From Rouxiella silvae (lineage in GTDB: Bacteria > Pseudomonadota > Gammaproteobacteria > Enterobacterales > Enterobacteriaceae): a stretch of 48,470 nt of DNA. Below are positions 8,395-15,113 of the stretch, piece by piece. The DNA lies in contig NZ_MRWD01000045.1 of NCBI RefSeq assembly GCF_002093625.1, positions 1-48,470 of the forward strand. The letters run 5' to 3'. The translations under genes were made by a program, and so were the position numbers. The notes below the pieces were generated by a model, which worked only from the letters and a program-made list of their open reading frames with translations, had not been told where the DNA came from and searched no databases. Position 1 is the stretch's first letter; every line of letters begins with the position of its first letter.

Positions 8395-8658
8395 TCAAAT
8401 CGGACTCGACTGTGCCTCTGGCCATATGATGGCTTGTGCGACAATAACATCCTGACCATTAAACGTCGCGGCTGGGGAACCATAGAGTTGATAACCCAGC
8501 GACAGCGCTTCTGAAACACGATGACAAAATTTATCATCATCCTTGCCTGTCAGAATGCGATATCGAGGGAGCCCATCAGGCGGTAAATGCAGGCCATCAT
8601 TTTCTATTTCCGGATTTATCATCATAAGTAAGCCTATCTCAGCGAGTGCTTTTGTCAT
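8395..8658 (-). CDS. DUF1737 domain protein
   Basis: An 87-residue protein with the DUF1737 signature: LPRYRILTGKDD, then FCHRVSEALSLGYQLYGSPA, then FNGQDVIVAQA. The family is a small cytoplasmic domain of unknown function common in enterobacteria and pseudomonads. The usual family start is close to PPDGLPRYR, so either the ATG at 8658 or the internal ATG pair about 12 codons later could be the true start; neither has a strong ribosome site. It lies just upstream of the truncated hydrolase copy, in the same direction. Confidence 0.8.
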   Translation of the reverse strand: MTKALAEIGLLMMINPEIENDGLHLPPDGLPRYRILTGKDDDKFCHRVSEALSLGYQLYGSPAATFNGQDVIVAQAIIWPEAQSSPI

Positions 8659-8733
8659 TTTCGCAATTCTTATCTTCTGGAAGCAATTAAACCATACGCT
8701 CCTACTAATCAGATCACAGTGGATTTATTTATA

Positions 8734-9005
8734 TCAGGAGGCGCTCATGGACATGGCAATAAGCTCTTTTAACCATGCCCGTCCCTGAGGCCAGTCACTG
8801 AGTCCGCTGGCTGCGTTGATATGCCCTCGCTCACCGATATTGACCAGACTACTGCCCCAGGCATCAGCACATAGCTGGCTGTAATGGATATCAGCATAAG
8901 GGTCATTGGAACTGGCAATCATTATGCTCGGAAATGCGAAACACTTTTCACTAAGGGGAACACTAAACCCCTTAGCCTCTTCTGGAAAAACATTGCGTGT
9001 GGGAT
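8734..9005 (-). pseudogene. 3' fragment of an RBBP9-like alpha/beta hydrolase (duplicate of 12726-12994)
   Basis: Bases 8737-9005 are a direct repeat of 12726-12994 with no gaps. This copy encodes only the C-terminal part of the hydrolase, from NVFPEEAKGF through SSNDPYADI and GERGHINAASG to a stop at 8734, so it has the His-bearing end but lacks the nucleophile half. Upstream of 9005 the similarity stops at a perfect 7-base hairpin. Because it lacks the start and the active serine it should be non-functional. The terminal codon TGA here may be the ancestral end, whereas in the longer copy the end is replaced by an IS903-type terminus. Confidence 0.8.
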
Positions 9006-9028
9006 GCCGTGCAATTTTTCCGCACGGC
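9006..9028. repeat. Perfect hairpin at the duplication breakpoint
   Basis: GCCGTGC and GCACGGC form a 7-base perfect stem around a 9-base T-rich loop. It starts at the first base after the 269-base duplicated segment ends. It could be a terminator-like structure for the convergent or downstream genes, or a scar of the rearrangement; it has no T tract after the stem. Confidence 0.5.
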
Positions 9029-9063
9029 GTCAGAGTAATGTCGCGTGCTGCTGAGCCCCGTGG

Positions 9064-9582
9064 TTAGCTGTACTGAATAATCGTGAAACCTTCTGCGGCC
9101 ACAGGCTCAGTAAAATACTGAGATATCAATTCAAACTGCTCATCAGTGACCTTAAAGCGAGCAGTACCTGACTGATTACGGCTGTGCAACCGGGATTTGC
9201 ATACATCACTGGAGACATTGAGATAATGCAGACGATGATCTGCACATGACCCATTGATGATGCTCATCATCCATTTGCGGTTTGCCACAGTATTGGCGGG
9301 GAAATCCAGGACAACGGATATCCCCGCGTTGAGCAATGAAATAACATGCGGCTTTATGGCGTTTTTAAGCCTGGCAGAGCAGCGAATGTAATCTTCTACC
9401 GTCTGCATTTCATCGTTATAAAGCTGAGATAGCCACTGGTCTTCGCTGATCACCACCGTGACAGGTGATGTTGCCAATTTTAATGCAAGCGTCGATTTCC
9501 CTGAGGCAATTTTTCCACATAAAATATGCAGGATGGGTGGGCTTTTTTGTACAACGGTGTCGGCGTTGGCTGCGTTTGTCAT
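9064..9582 (-). CDS. P-loop ATP-binding protein (AAA_33/kinase-like)
   Basis: A 172-residue P-loop protein. Walker A is CGKIASGKST at about residues 22-31, followed by VVISEDQW, which fits the nucleoside/zeta-type small-molecule kinases of the AAA_33 group; VVLDFPANT is the likely Walker B-like strand with an adjacent region NRKWM. A C-terminal RLHSRNQ segment resembles the lid arginines, followed by F-x-V-T-D-E-Q-F. The substrate is unknown. GAGGTGA precedes the ATG. It is codirectional with the downstream-lying 9626-10426 gene (44 bases apart), so the two may be cotranscribed with the latter first. Confidence 0.75.
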   Translation of the reverse strand: MTNAANADTVVQKSPPILHILCGKIASGKSTLALKLATSPVTVVISEDQWLSQLYNDEMQTVEDYIRCSARLKNAIKPHVISLLNAGISVVLDFPANTVANRKWMMSIINGSCADHRLHYLNVSSDVCKSRLHSRNQSGTARFKVTDEQFELISQYFTEPVAAEGFTIIQYS

Positions 9583-9625
9583 TATTCACCTCACAGGTTA
9601 AGAGTTTGCATTCAGGGCATCAAAT

Positions 9626-10426
9626 TTAAAACATTGCATTGATTTCAGAATATGGCGCGGCATTTTCCATCAAGGGCGCCATGGCATCATCTTGTAAGAA
9701 TCCGCTGACGAGCTTTGCGTTATGCGCCCATAACGTTTGCGGTAACCACGAACCCACGCTGAGACGGCGCACACCCAAATTGGCTAGTTCATCCACGGGC
9801 GGAAGGCCTGGCCAGACGACAACATTGAGCAGCAATTTACTGCTGTCAGCAATAGCTCGCATATCTTTGGCATCGGCCAATCCAAGGACGAAGAGTCCGT
9901 CAGCCCCGGCACGTTGGTAGACCTGTGCACGCGCCATGACTTCAGCGGCTTTATCGTCCTGAGAAACCAAATTGCGTGCATAAACGTCAGTACGTACATT
10001 GATATACAATGCCACACCCCGCCGGGTGCTCTCTGTTCTTATAGCTTCGACCTTCTTGCACAATAAATGCGGATCTCCCGCACCATCCTCAATATTGATA
10101 CCGACCACCCCTGCATCGATCAGTCGCGATACGGTTAAGGCCACCGTGGAGGGATCATCACTGTATCCGCTCTCGATATCTGCGGTGAGGGGCACCGAAA
10201 TGACCCGCGCAATAGACAAAGCCCGCGCGACATACTCCTCCACCGGAAGCGCATTGCCGTCGCGATACCCCAGCGACCATGCCACGCCCGCGCTTGTTGT
10301 GGCAATCGCCGCTGCGCCAAGGTTCTCGATCAACCTTGCGCTGCCTGCATCCCAGGCGTTTGGTAATCTCAGGGGAGCGGCGTGCAGATGAAGGGAGTGA
10401 AATGCGGATTTTGACGGCGTATTCAT
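9626..10426 (-). CDS. Isocitrate lyase/PEP mutase superfamily enzyme
   Basis: A 266-residue TIM-barrel enzyme of the ICL/PEPM group, which makes or breaks C-C or P-C bonds of 2-oxo acids. Visible motifs: RLPNAWDAGSARLIE, ATTSAGVAWSLGYRDG, ADIESGYSDDP (the Mg-binding D-x-E-x-G-Y) and GINIEDG. The catalytic Cys loop of 2-methylisocitrate lyase (K-K-C-G-H) is absent; this position is occupied by HLLCKK. Length is as expected. GAGGAAAC precedes the start. It is transcribed away from a LysR gene 90 bases upstream, a layout in which the LysR protein usually controls the enzyme gene. The substrate is not known for this subfamily. Confidence 0.85.
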   Translation of the reverse strand: MNTPSKSAFHSLHLHAAPLRLPNAWDAGSARLIENLGAAAIATTSAGVAWSLGYRDGNALPVEEYVARALSIARVISVPLTADIESGYSDDPSTVALTVSRLIDAGVVGINIEDGAGDPHLLCKKVEAIRTESTRRGVALYINVRTDVYARNLVSQDDKAAEVMARAQVYQRAGADGLFVLGLADAKDMRAIADSSKLLLNVVVWPGLPPVDELANLGVRRLSVGSWLPQTLWAHNAKLVSGFLQDDAMAPLMENAAPYSEINAMF

Positions 10427-10484
10427 GATGTTTCCTCAAAAAAGAAACATTCTAATCATGCTAAATTTGCTTGATAATAGCTCA

Positions 10485-10495
10485 GAATGACATTC
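10485..10495. promoter_or_regulatory. Palindrome in a divergent LysR control region
   Basis: GAATGACATTC is a perfect 5-1-5 palindrome inside the 90-base gap between the PEP-mutase-like gene and its divergent LysR gene. It is flanked by TTGAT at 10470 and ATCAA at 10496. It is a candidate LysR operator; this is inference from position and symmetry only. Confidence 0.4.
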
Positions 10496-10516
10496 ATCAA
10501 TTCTTTGAGAGCAATA

Positions 10517-11404
10517 ATGAACCCGCCTTCACTGCACCTGGTGCAAGCTTTTATAGCTGTGGTTGAACATAATAGTTTTGCCCGTGCCGCAGACGCGCTC
10601 AGTATTACCCCCTCATCAGTCAGTCGTTTCATCAAAACACTCGAACAGCAGTTAGGCACAACCCTCCTGAATCGCACAACGCGCGCGATGTCTTTGACCG
10701 AGACCGGCAAACGCTATTTTTCCGAATGTAACCAAGCGCTGGTGCAGCTTAGAAATGCCGCTGAAATGGTGAGGGACGAACAAAAGCTTCCCTACGGTTC
10801 ACTGATAGTCAGTGCCCCCATTGCTTTTGGTCACACTCATGTGGTGCCTTACCTAGCTGACTTCCTGGCTGCCTATCCGCTCGTGCAACTGGATTTGCGC
10901 TTGAGCGATGACTACGCGGATTTGATTACTGACGGCATCATGTTGGCGCTGCGCATCGGCCGCATGAAGGATTCGTCGTTAGTGGCTCATAAAATACTCG
11001 CGAACCGCCGTATCTTGGTTGCGGCTCCGGCATATATTGACAGGCGTGGAGCTCCCACAACATTGGAAGATCTTTACCAGCATGAGTGCATCGTCTCGTC
11101 GGCCAGTCAAGATGGCATGCTCTGGCGGCTATTTTCTGCGGGAGAGGAGCGCACGCTGGCCCCCAAAGGCCCGGTCAAAGTCAACAACGCCGATGCAGCC
11201 CGAAGACTCTGCATAGACGGCCTCGGCATTGCTTTTCATTCAGCGGTTACGATGGAGGCGGCGCTGCACGCGGGTGATTTGGTTCAAGTACTGCCGCGAT
11301 GGACGGGTCGGGAAACCGGTGTTTATTGTGTGCGGCCAACCCGACGCATCGGGCCTGCCGCTAAAGCCTTTCTTGAATTTATGACCTCATGCTGGCAGCG
11401 CTAA
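10517..11404 (+). CDS. LysR-family transcriptional regulator
   Basis: A 295-residue LysR regulator. The N-terminal winged helix (about 1-65) reads VQAFIAVVEHNSFARAADALSITPSSVSRFIKTLE in pieces, followed by LGTTLLNRTTR and the effector-binding domain ending in FLEFMTSC. It belongs to the CrgA/AaeR-like subgroup (SVSR, LLNRTTR). I favour the ATG at 10517, with GAGAG upstream, over the ATG at 10487, because family members begin a few residues before the first helix. Divergent from the PEP-mutase-like enzyme gene, which it probably controls. Confidence 0.88.
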   Translation: MNPPSLHLVQAFIAVVEHNSFARAADALSITPSSVSRFIKTLEQQLGTTLLNRTTRAMSLTETGKRYFSECNQALVQLRNAAEMVRDEQKLPYGSLIVSAPIAFGHTHVVPYLADFLAAYPLVQLDLRLSDDYADLITDGIMLALRIGRMKDSSLVAHKILANRRILVAAPAYIDRRGAPTTLEDLYQHECIVSSASQDGMLWRLFSAGEERTLAPKGPVKVNNADAARRLCIDGLGIAFHSAVTMEAALHAGDLVQVLPRWTGRETGVYCVRPTRRIGPAAKAFLEFMTSCWQR

Positions 11405-11592
11405 TCAGAGGTTATATGACAAACAGAGAGCAACACCGTCCTGAAAAATAGGCTGGTTTCGGGGGCGTAGCCATTCCCTTTATCTAACAGCGCCGGCTCT
11501 AACCGGAGGGACGCAGACTAAAGGTGACGTTTAGCGGTTTTGGTATGGATGTTTCATGATCAAGCTGCCGCGCATTTTTTTAACTTGTTATT

Positions 11593-11745
11593 CTATAATG
11601 CTTTTTCACCATTATTTCCCTGCCAACCTTTGACCAGTTCAAAGCCAAAGGATTTGTACAGGCAACGGTCTGCGGTCAGTTTATCGAACGTCCAGAGCTG
11701 GACAGAAGAGAACCCCTATCCTCATACCCGGCATAGCTTACTCCG
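11593..11745 (-). pseudogene. C-terminal fragment of a GNAT acetyltransferase
   Basis: The minus strand encodes SVQLWTFDKLTADRCLYKSF followed by GFELVKGW and a stop at 11593. This is the C-terminal acetyl-CoA-binding end of a GNAT enzyme (V-x-L-W-T, then L-Y-x-S-F-G-F). Going upstream the frame is interrupted by a stop after about 37 codons, while a neighbouring frame carries AGYEDRGS, which fits the missing piece; a frameshift is likely. No start and no N-terminal domain are present. The rest of the gap 11405-11888 shows no gene. Confidence 0.55.
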
Positions 11746-11888
11746 TAGGTGGCGTAATGCGGGTCTAGATAACATACGCAGAGCGATTTAACCAGTGTGT
11801 TGCATCCATTCGTTGAACTCACACGTCATTGCAGTCATTCAGTTTGCCAGTAATCGACTGCTGCGGCAGGTGCTCATTAAATCGGGTT

Positions 11889-12347
11889 TTACCTGACTAG
11901 TGCCAAGCAGTAAAAGCGGTCCGCTCCACTTTCTGGTAGTGGGTCCGGGCCACGAACCCATCCTAAGGACTCATACAGGTGAACCGCAGCCCCCATGTCG
12001 CCCCAAGTATCGAGTTCCAGGTGAGTGAAATTATGGATAACGGCCTGTGCTATCCCCTCGCGCAGCAGCGTTCGGCCGATGCCCTGTCCTTGCATGCTCG
12101 CATCGACGTGGAAGCCGAACAGCTTGGCGATAGCCCCCTCCATACGCTGAATTGCAAGGCAGCCGACCAGTTTGCCATCCACCTCTGCCACTAATTCGAT
12201 TGCGTTAGGGGTGTTAGATTGGCCAAGCGCACCAATGGCAGCATCTAAGGTGTCAAAATCCGCGATTAAACCAAAAGAAGCTAATGATTTCTGTACTACA
12301 ACCTTGGCACCCGAATTATCGGTAGGAAGAGCTTTACGGATTGACAT
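11889..12347 (-). CDS. GNAT-family N-acetyltransferase
   Basis: A complete 152-residue GNAT enzyme that would transfer an acetyl group from acetyl-CoA to an unknown amine. Motif A is clear: VDASMQGQGIGRTLLREGI (Q-G-x-G-I-G), preceded by LVGCLAIQRM and followed by LELDTWGDMGAAVHLYESLGW, the usual motif B. GAGGT lies 6 bases upstream of the ATG. It shares no operon with its neighbours: a Tn3-type transposase fragment lies upstream and a broken GNAT fragment downstream. Substrate cannot be predicted. Confidence 0.88.
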   Translation of the reverse strand: MSIRKALPTDNSGAKVVVQKSLASFGLIADFDTLDAAIGALGQSNTPNAIELVAEVDGKLVGCLAIQRMEGAIAKLFGFHVDASMQGQGIGRTLLREGIAQAVIHNFTHLELDTWGDMGAAVHLYESLGWVRGPDPLPESGADRFYCLALVR

Positions 12348-12486
12348 TGCTACCTCTTGAGTGATTCAGAGCAATGATTCTATGCGAGAGGTCCGCGTCA
12401 GTCGAGTGAGCGGCATTCTTCCCATCAATCAATTGAACTCACAGCACATAGCAGACTGTAAAGTAGGAGCTACATTTACATTCAAG

Positions 12487-12648
12487 ATGATTGCTGTCCC
12501 GCCTTTACCCGGAGTATGGTTTGCGCTTTCGGTTCACCAGAACCGTTTACTGAAACTGGCACGCGAAGGCAGGAAGATGAGTAGCCGAGACCTGGCTAAA
12601 TTCACGGATATCCAGTTGGTGATTTTGAAATTTTGTTTTGCCACGTGA
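12487..12648 (+). pseudogene. Fragment of a Tn3-family transposase
   Basis: The plus strand encodes WFALSVHQNRLLKLAREG then KMSSRDLAKF. The H-Q-N-R-L-L-K-L-A-R-E-G segment followed by a loop and D-L-A-K-F is characteristic of the N-terminal region of Tn3-family TnpA, a protein of about 1000 residues. Only some 45 residues are recognisable and the frame then ends. The open frame itself extends upstream to 12361 without similarity that I recognise. An IS903-type terminus follows at 12704. Confidence 0.5.
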
Positions 12649-12703
12649 TACCGCCAGAGGGGCAGGACTTTGGTGATCTGATCCTGATTGCGGCCAAAAT
12701 TTC

Positions 12704-12721
12704 GATTTATTCAACAAAGCC
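12704..12721 (-). mobile_element. IS903-type terminal inverted repeat
   Basis: GATTTATTCAACAAAGCC is the reverse complement of the 18-base terminal repeat of IS903-group (IS5 family) elements. No IS903 transposase is present nearby; only this end remains. It forms the last codons and stop of the hydrolase gene 12711-13274, whose natural C-terminus it replaces. A weaker match (ACTATTCAACAAAGC) is visible at 21494-21508. Confidence 0.7.
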
Positions 12722-13274
12722 ATCCGGAGGCGCTCATTGATATGGCAAAAAGTTCTTTCAACCATGCCCGCCCCTGAGGCCAGTCACCGAGTCCGCTGGC
12801 TGCGTTGATATGCCCCCGCTCGCCGATATTGACCAGACTACTGCCCCAGGCATCAGCACATAGCTGGCTGTAATGGATATCAGCATAAGGGTCATTGGAA
12901 CTGGCAATCATTATGCTCGGAAATGCGAAACACTTTTCACTAAGGGGAACACTAAACCCCTTAGCCTCTTCTGGAAAAACATTGCGTGTGGGATCGGGTA
13001 CCGCAACCAGCAAAGCGCCTCTCACAACCGTGCGGCTATATTGTGCCCAGTTCGCCACCTGCAGGCAGCCAAGACTATGGGCGACCAAAATGACGTCTGG
13101 CCCGTTCTTTCTGACGGCAGTTTCTAAATTTTCGACCCACTCTTCGCAGACCGGGTGATCCCAGTTTTGTCCCGAAATGAGGGTCATTGACGCGTCAGTT
13201 TGTGTCCATAACGTTTGCCAGTGTCCTGAGCCCGAGTTGCCGATTCCCGGAAGAAGCAATATTGGAGATGTCAT
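12711..13274 (-). CDS. RBBP9/YdeN-like alpha/beta hydrolase
   Basis: A 187-residue serine hydrolase of the RBBP9/YdeN family. LLPGIGNSGSGHWQ is the N-terminal family signature; the nucleophile is Ser67 in AHSLGC, the acid is Asp in SSNDPYAD and the His is in GERGHIN. I chose the ATG at 13274, because residues upstream do not fit the family. The last residues (GWLC) and stop are supplied by an IS903-type terminus, so the natural end, seen in the duplicate at 8734, was lost; the active site is unaffected. Divergent from an Lrp/AsnC regulator, which is the likely controller. Substrate unknown. Confidence 0.85.
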   Translation of the reverse strand: MTSPILLLPGIGNSGSGHWQTLWTQTDASMTLISGQNWDHPVCEEWVENLETAVRKNGPDVILVAHSLGCLQVANWAQYSRTVVRGALLVAVPDPTRNVFPEEAKGFSVPLSEKCFAFPSIMIASSNDPYADIHYSQLCADAWGSSLVNIGERGHINAASGLGDWPQGRAWLKELFAISMSASGWLC

Positions 13275-13302
13275 GTCTTGATTCCCAAAGAGGTGTTCAC
13301 AT

Positions 13303-13381
13303 AATGTAGACGAATGACACATCGTTCCTGAATGGCAAGTCATCGAAATACAGCCCGATTAACCGATGATTCATCTACATT
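13303..13381. promoter_or_regulatory. Paired inverted operator between hydrolase and Lrp-type regulator
   Basis: AATGTAGACGAAT at 13303-13315 and ATTCATCTACATT at 13369-13381 are inverted copies of each other (12 of 13 matches). They sit at the two ends of the divergent control region, 29 bases from the hydrolase start and 19 from the regulator start. Lrp/AsnC proteins bind such spaced repeats as octamers, so control of both genes by the regulator is likely. Confidence 0.55.
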
Positions 13382-13399
13382 TTGTAGCAAAGGATTAGC

Positions 13400-13843
13400 A
13401 TGGAGCTTGACAACAAAGACCGGCAAATTTTGGAAGCACTTCAAATGAACGCACGTCAGAGTCTGGCCTCTCTGGGCAAATGCATTGGCCTTTCGCAGCC
13501 AGCCATGAGCGAACGGGTCAAAAAACTCGAAAGTGCAGGCATCATTGAAGGATACGGCGCACGCGTCAATTTGCGAGAGATAGGATTGGGATTACAGGCG
13601 ATCTTGCGAGTACGCACAACCCACCAATACATCAAACAATATCTGGCGTTATTTAACGATATCCCTGAGGTGATAGAAGCTGACAGGATCACAGGAGAGG
13701 ACTGCTTCATCGTGCGTTGTGTTTTTTCTCAACCGAATGATCTGGAAGCCATCGTCGATGCCTTTGCGGTTCATGGTTCAGTGACCACTTCGTTAGTTCT
13801 TTCTAATGCAGTGCGTAAACAGGTGCCTGTACGCCCGAGGTGA
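13400..13843 (+). CDS. Lrp/AsnC-family transcriptional regulator
   Basis: A 147-residue Lrp/AsnC regulator. The N-terminal helix-turn-helix begins LDNKDRQILEALQMNARQSL and continues with CIGLSQPAMSERVKKLESAG and IIEGYGA, all family hallmarks. The C-terminal RAM domain includes IPEVIEADRITGEDCFIVR, where the effector, often an amino acid, binds. It is divergent from the alpha/beta hydrolase with an inverted repeat between them. It is distinct from global Lrp (164 residues) and probably a local regulator. Confidence 0.92.
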   Translation: MELDNKDRQILEALQMNARQSLASLGKCIGLSQPAMSERVKKLESAGIIEGYGARVNLREIGLGLQAILRVRTTHQYIKQYLALFNDIPEVIEADRITGEDCFIVRCVFSQPNDLEAIVDAFAVHGSVTTSLVLSNAVRKQVPVRPR

Positions 13844-13879
13844 CCGGCTCACATGTGATCGACATGGCAGGATATTAGC

Positions 13880-13946
13880 AACGTCCGCTTCTGGCACTTA
13901 GCTGCCAGTATCAGAACCAAAGGCAGCTAAGTGCCAAAAGCTGACA
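13880..13946 (+). repeat. Dispersed palindromic repeat, copy 4
   Basis: TGGCACTTAGCTGCC at 13892-13906 and GGCAGCTAAGTGCCA at 13922-13936 form a perfect 15-base stem with a 15-base loop; GTCCGCTTC outside on the left pairs imperfectly with AAGCTGAC on the right. This is the clearest copy of the family. It could also terminate the upstream regulator gene. Confidence 0.75.
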
Positions 13947-14001
13947 TCCAATAGCTCTTATAAGCACATTTTTTTCAAGTGCTATCCAACATGAATATTT
14001 A

Positions 14002-14475
14002 TTATTGCACGGCCATCGCCAGCCGAATCCCAACTGCAGTAAAGGCCAGCGCTACCCCCCAACGAATGCCGGTCATCACCTTGTGATTTCCTAATACACT
14101 ATGACTAACAGCCGAAGCAAAAATGCCATACAGAGAAAATACAGGCAGAGTAAACTCGCCGCTGGCAAATTTCCCATCGGAAATATCGCTAAAGCAGCGA
14201 TTGATAAGCTCAGTATCAAAATAAAGCATCCGCGAGGCTCGTGGACCGCCGAGAGGTGTTCCATCGTGAACTTCCCCCGGGTTAACCGTGCTGATATCAC
14301 CCGCGTTCGACTCGACATACCCGCGCCCACTCAGGGATTTTTGCCCACCACTGTCCATCAAACCAATGCCGAACTGATCGTGAGTATGCCGCCCAAAAGA
14401 GATATCGCTGTTGGCGTTTACCGCCTCGATACCCGCTACAGTAATTGGGAGAAGCTGAATGGTATGTTGACGCAC
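14002..14475 (-). pseudogene. Fusion of AraC-regulator N-terminus to LysE-exporter C-terminus
   Basis: The frame joins two unrelated proteins. Residues from about the GTG at 14475 to GEFTLPVF form the cupin-like sensor domain of an AraC regulator: ISFGRHTHDQFGIGLM, GDISTVNPGEVHDGTP, RMLYFD. After this, YGIFASAVSHSVLGN and GIRWGVALAFTAVGIRLAMA match the C-terminal helix region of LysE/RhtB amino-acid exporters. AraC and LysE genes are often neighbours, so an in-frame deletion between them explains the fusion: the DNA-binding half of the regulator and most of the exporter are gone. Start is uncertain, since the frame stays open upstream into the chorismate mutase gene. Confidence 0.75.
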
Positions 14476-14479
14476 GATG

Positions 14480-14776
14480 TCAGATTTTTTCCTGTCGCAG
14501 TTGGTCGTGTTGCTCGAGCTCATAATCGATAAACGCACCGATCATAGTCCGATAGACCTTTTCGATAATCACTTCAGGAAGTCCTGCTTCAGTGGCCTGT
14601 TTACATACCTTGTCGATTACCTGTTGGACGCGGTCTGGAGCACGAACGGCTGAGTGGTCAATTTTGAAAGCTGCTGCAGCTTTAACACATTCGCTGCGTT
14701 GCGCGATCATCTTAACCAGTTCACTATCAATTTGATCGATTCGATTTCTAACGTCTTCAATTGACAAAAAATTCAT
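14480..14776 (-). CDS. Chorismate mutase, AroQ/PchB-like
   Basis: A 98-residue all-helical chorismate mutase-fold protein. The first helix (VRNRIDQIDSELVKMIAQRS) carries the two conserved arginines and FKID the conserved lysine; RAPDRVQQVI gives the next arginine. These are the ligand-binding positions of AroQ and of PchB, which cleaves isochorismate to salicylate, so either reaction is possible. It is a free-standing domain, not fused to prephenate dehydratase or dehydrogenase. AGGTGG precedes the ATG. Its stop overlaps or abuts the broken AraC-LysE frame, which suggests the original AraC gene lay directly downstream. Confidence 0.85.
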   Translation of the reverse strand: MNFLSIEDVRNRIDQIDSELVKMIAQRSECVKAAAAFKIDHSAVRAPDRVQQVIDKVCKQATEAGLPEVIIEKVYRTMIGAFIDYELEQHDQLRQEKI

Positions 14777-14939
14777 CTTCAGTCCACCTGGCTAGTACAT
14801 GGGTTTGTTAGGTTACATAAAATTTCGATTAAATACAGTATTGAACCTAAAAGGTTCTAGCTGAGAGGACGATATATCAAGTAAAACTTACCCAGAAGCT
14901 CGCTGCTATTGGCATGATGATGAATTGGTGAGTCTGGAG

Positions 14940-15003
14940 GTCCGCTTCTCGCTCATAGCAGCCCAATAAAATCCTTTTGGGCTGCTTGGTGCCAGGAGCG
15001 GAC
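14940..15003 (+). repeat. Dispersed palindromic repeat, copy 5
   Basis: Outer arms GTCCGCT (14940-14946) and AGCGGAC (14997-15003) are perfect inverted repeats, and AGCAGCCCAA (14957-14966) with TTGGGCTGCT (14977-14986) form an inner 10-base stem. The remainder of 14777-15113 contains no gene that I can see. Confidence 0.75.
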
Positions 15004-15113
15004 GTAACTAGCACTTCCATTCGTTAATTTTTAGGGTTCAGGTCAGTTGGTTTCCTTTTAAACCAAACTAATGGATTATGGATTCTCACCTTTGTTCTGA
15101 AAAGGATTCAAAC

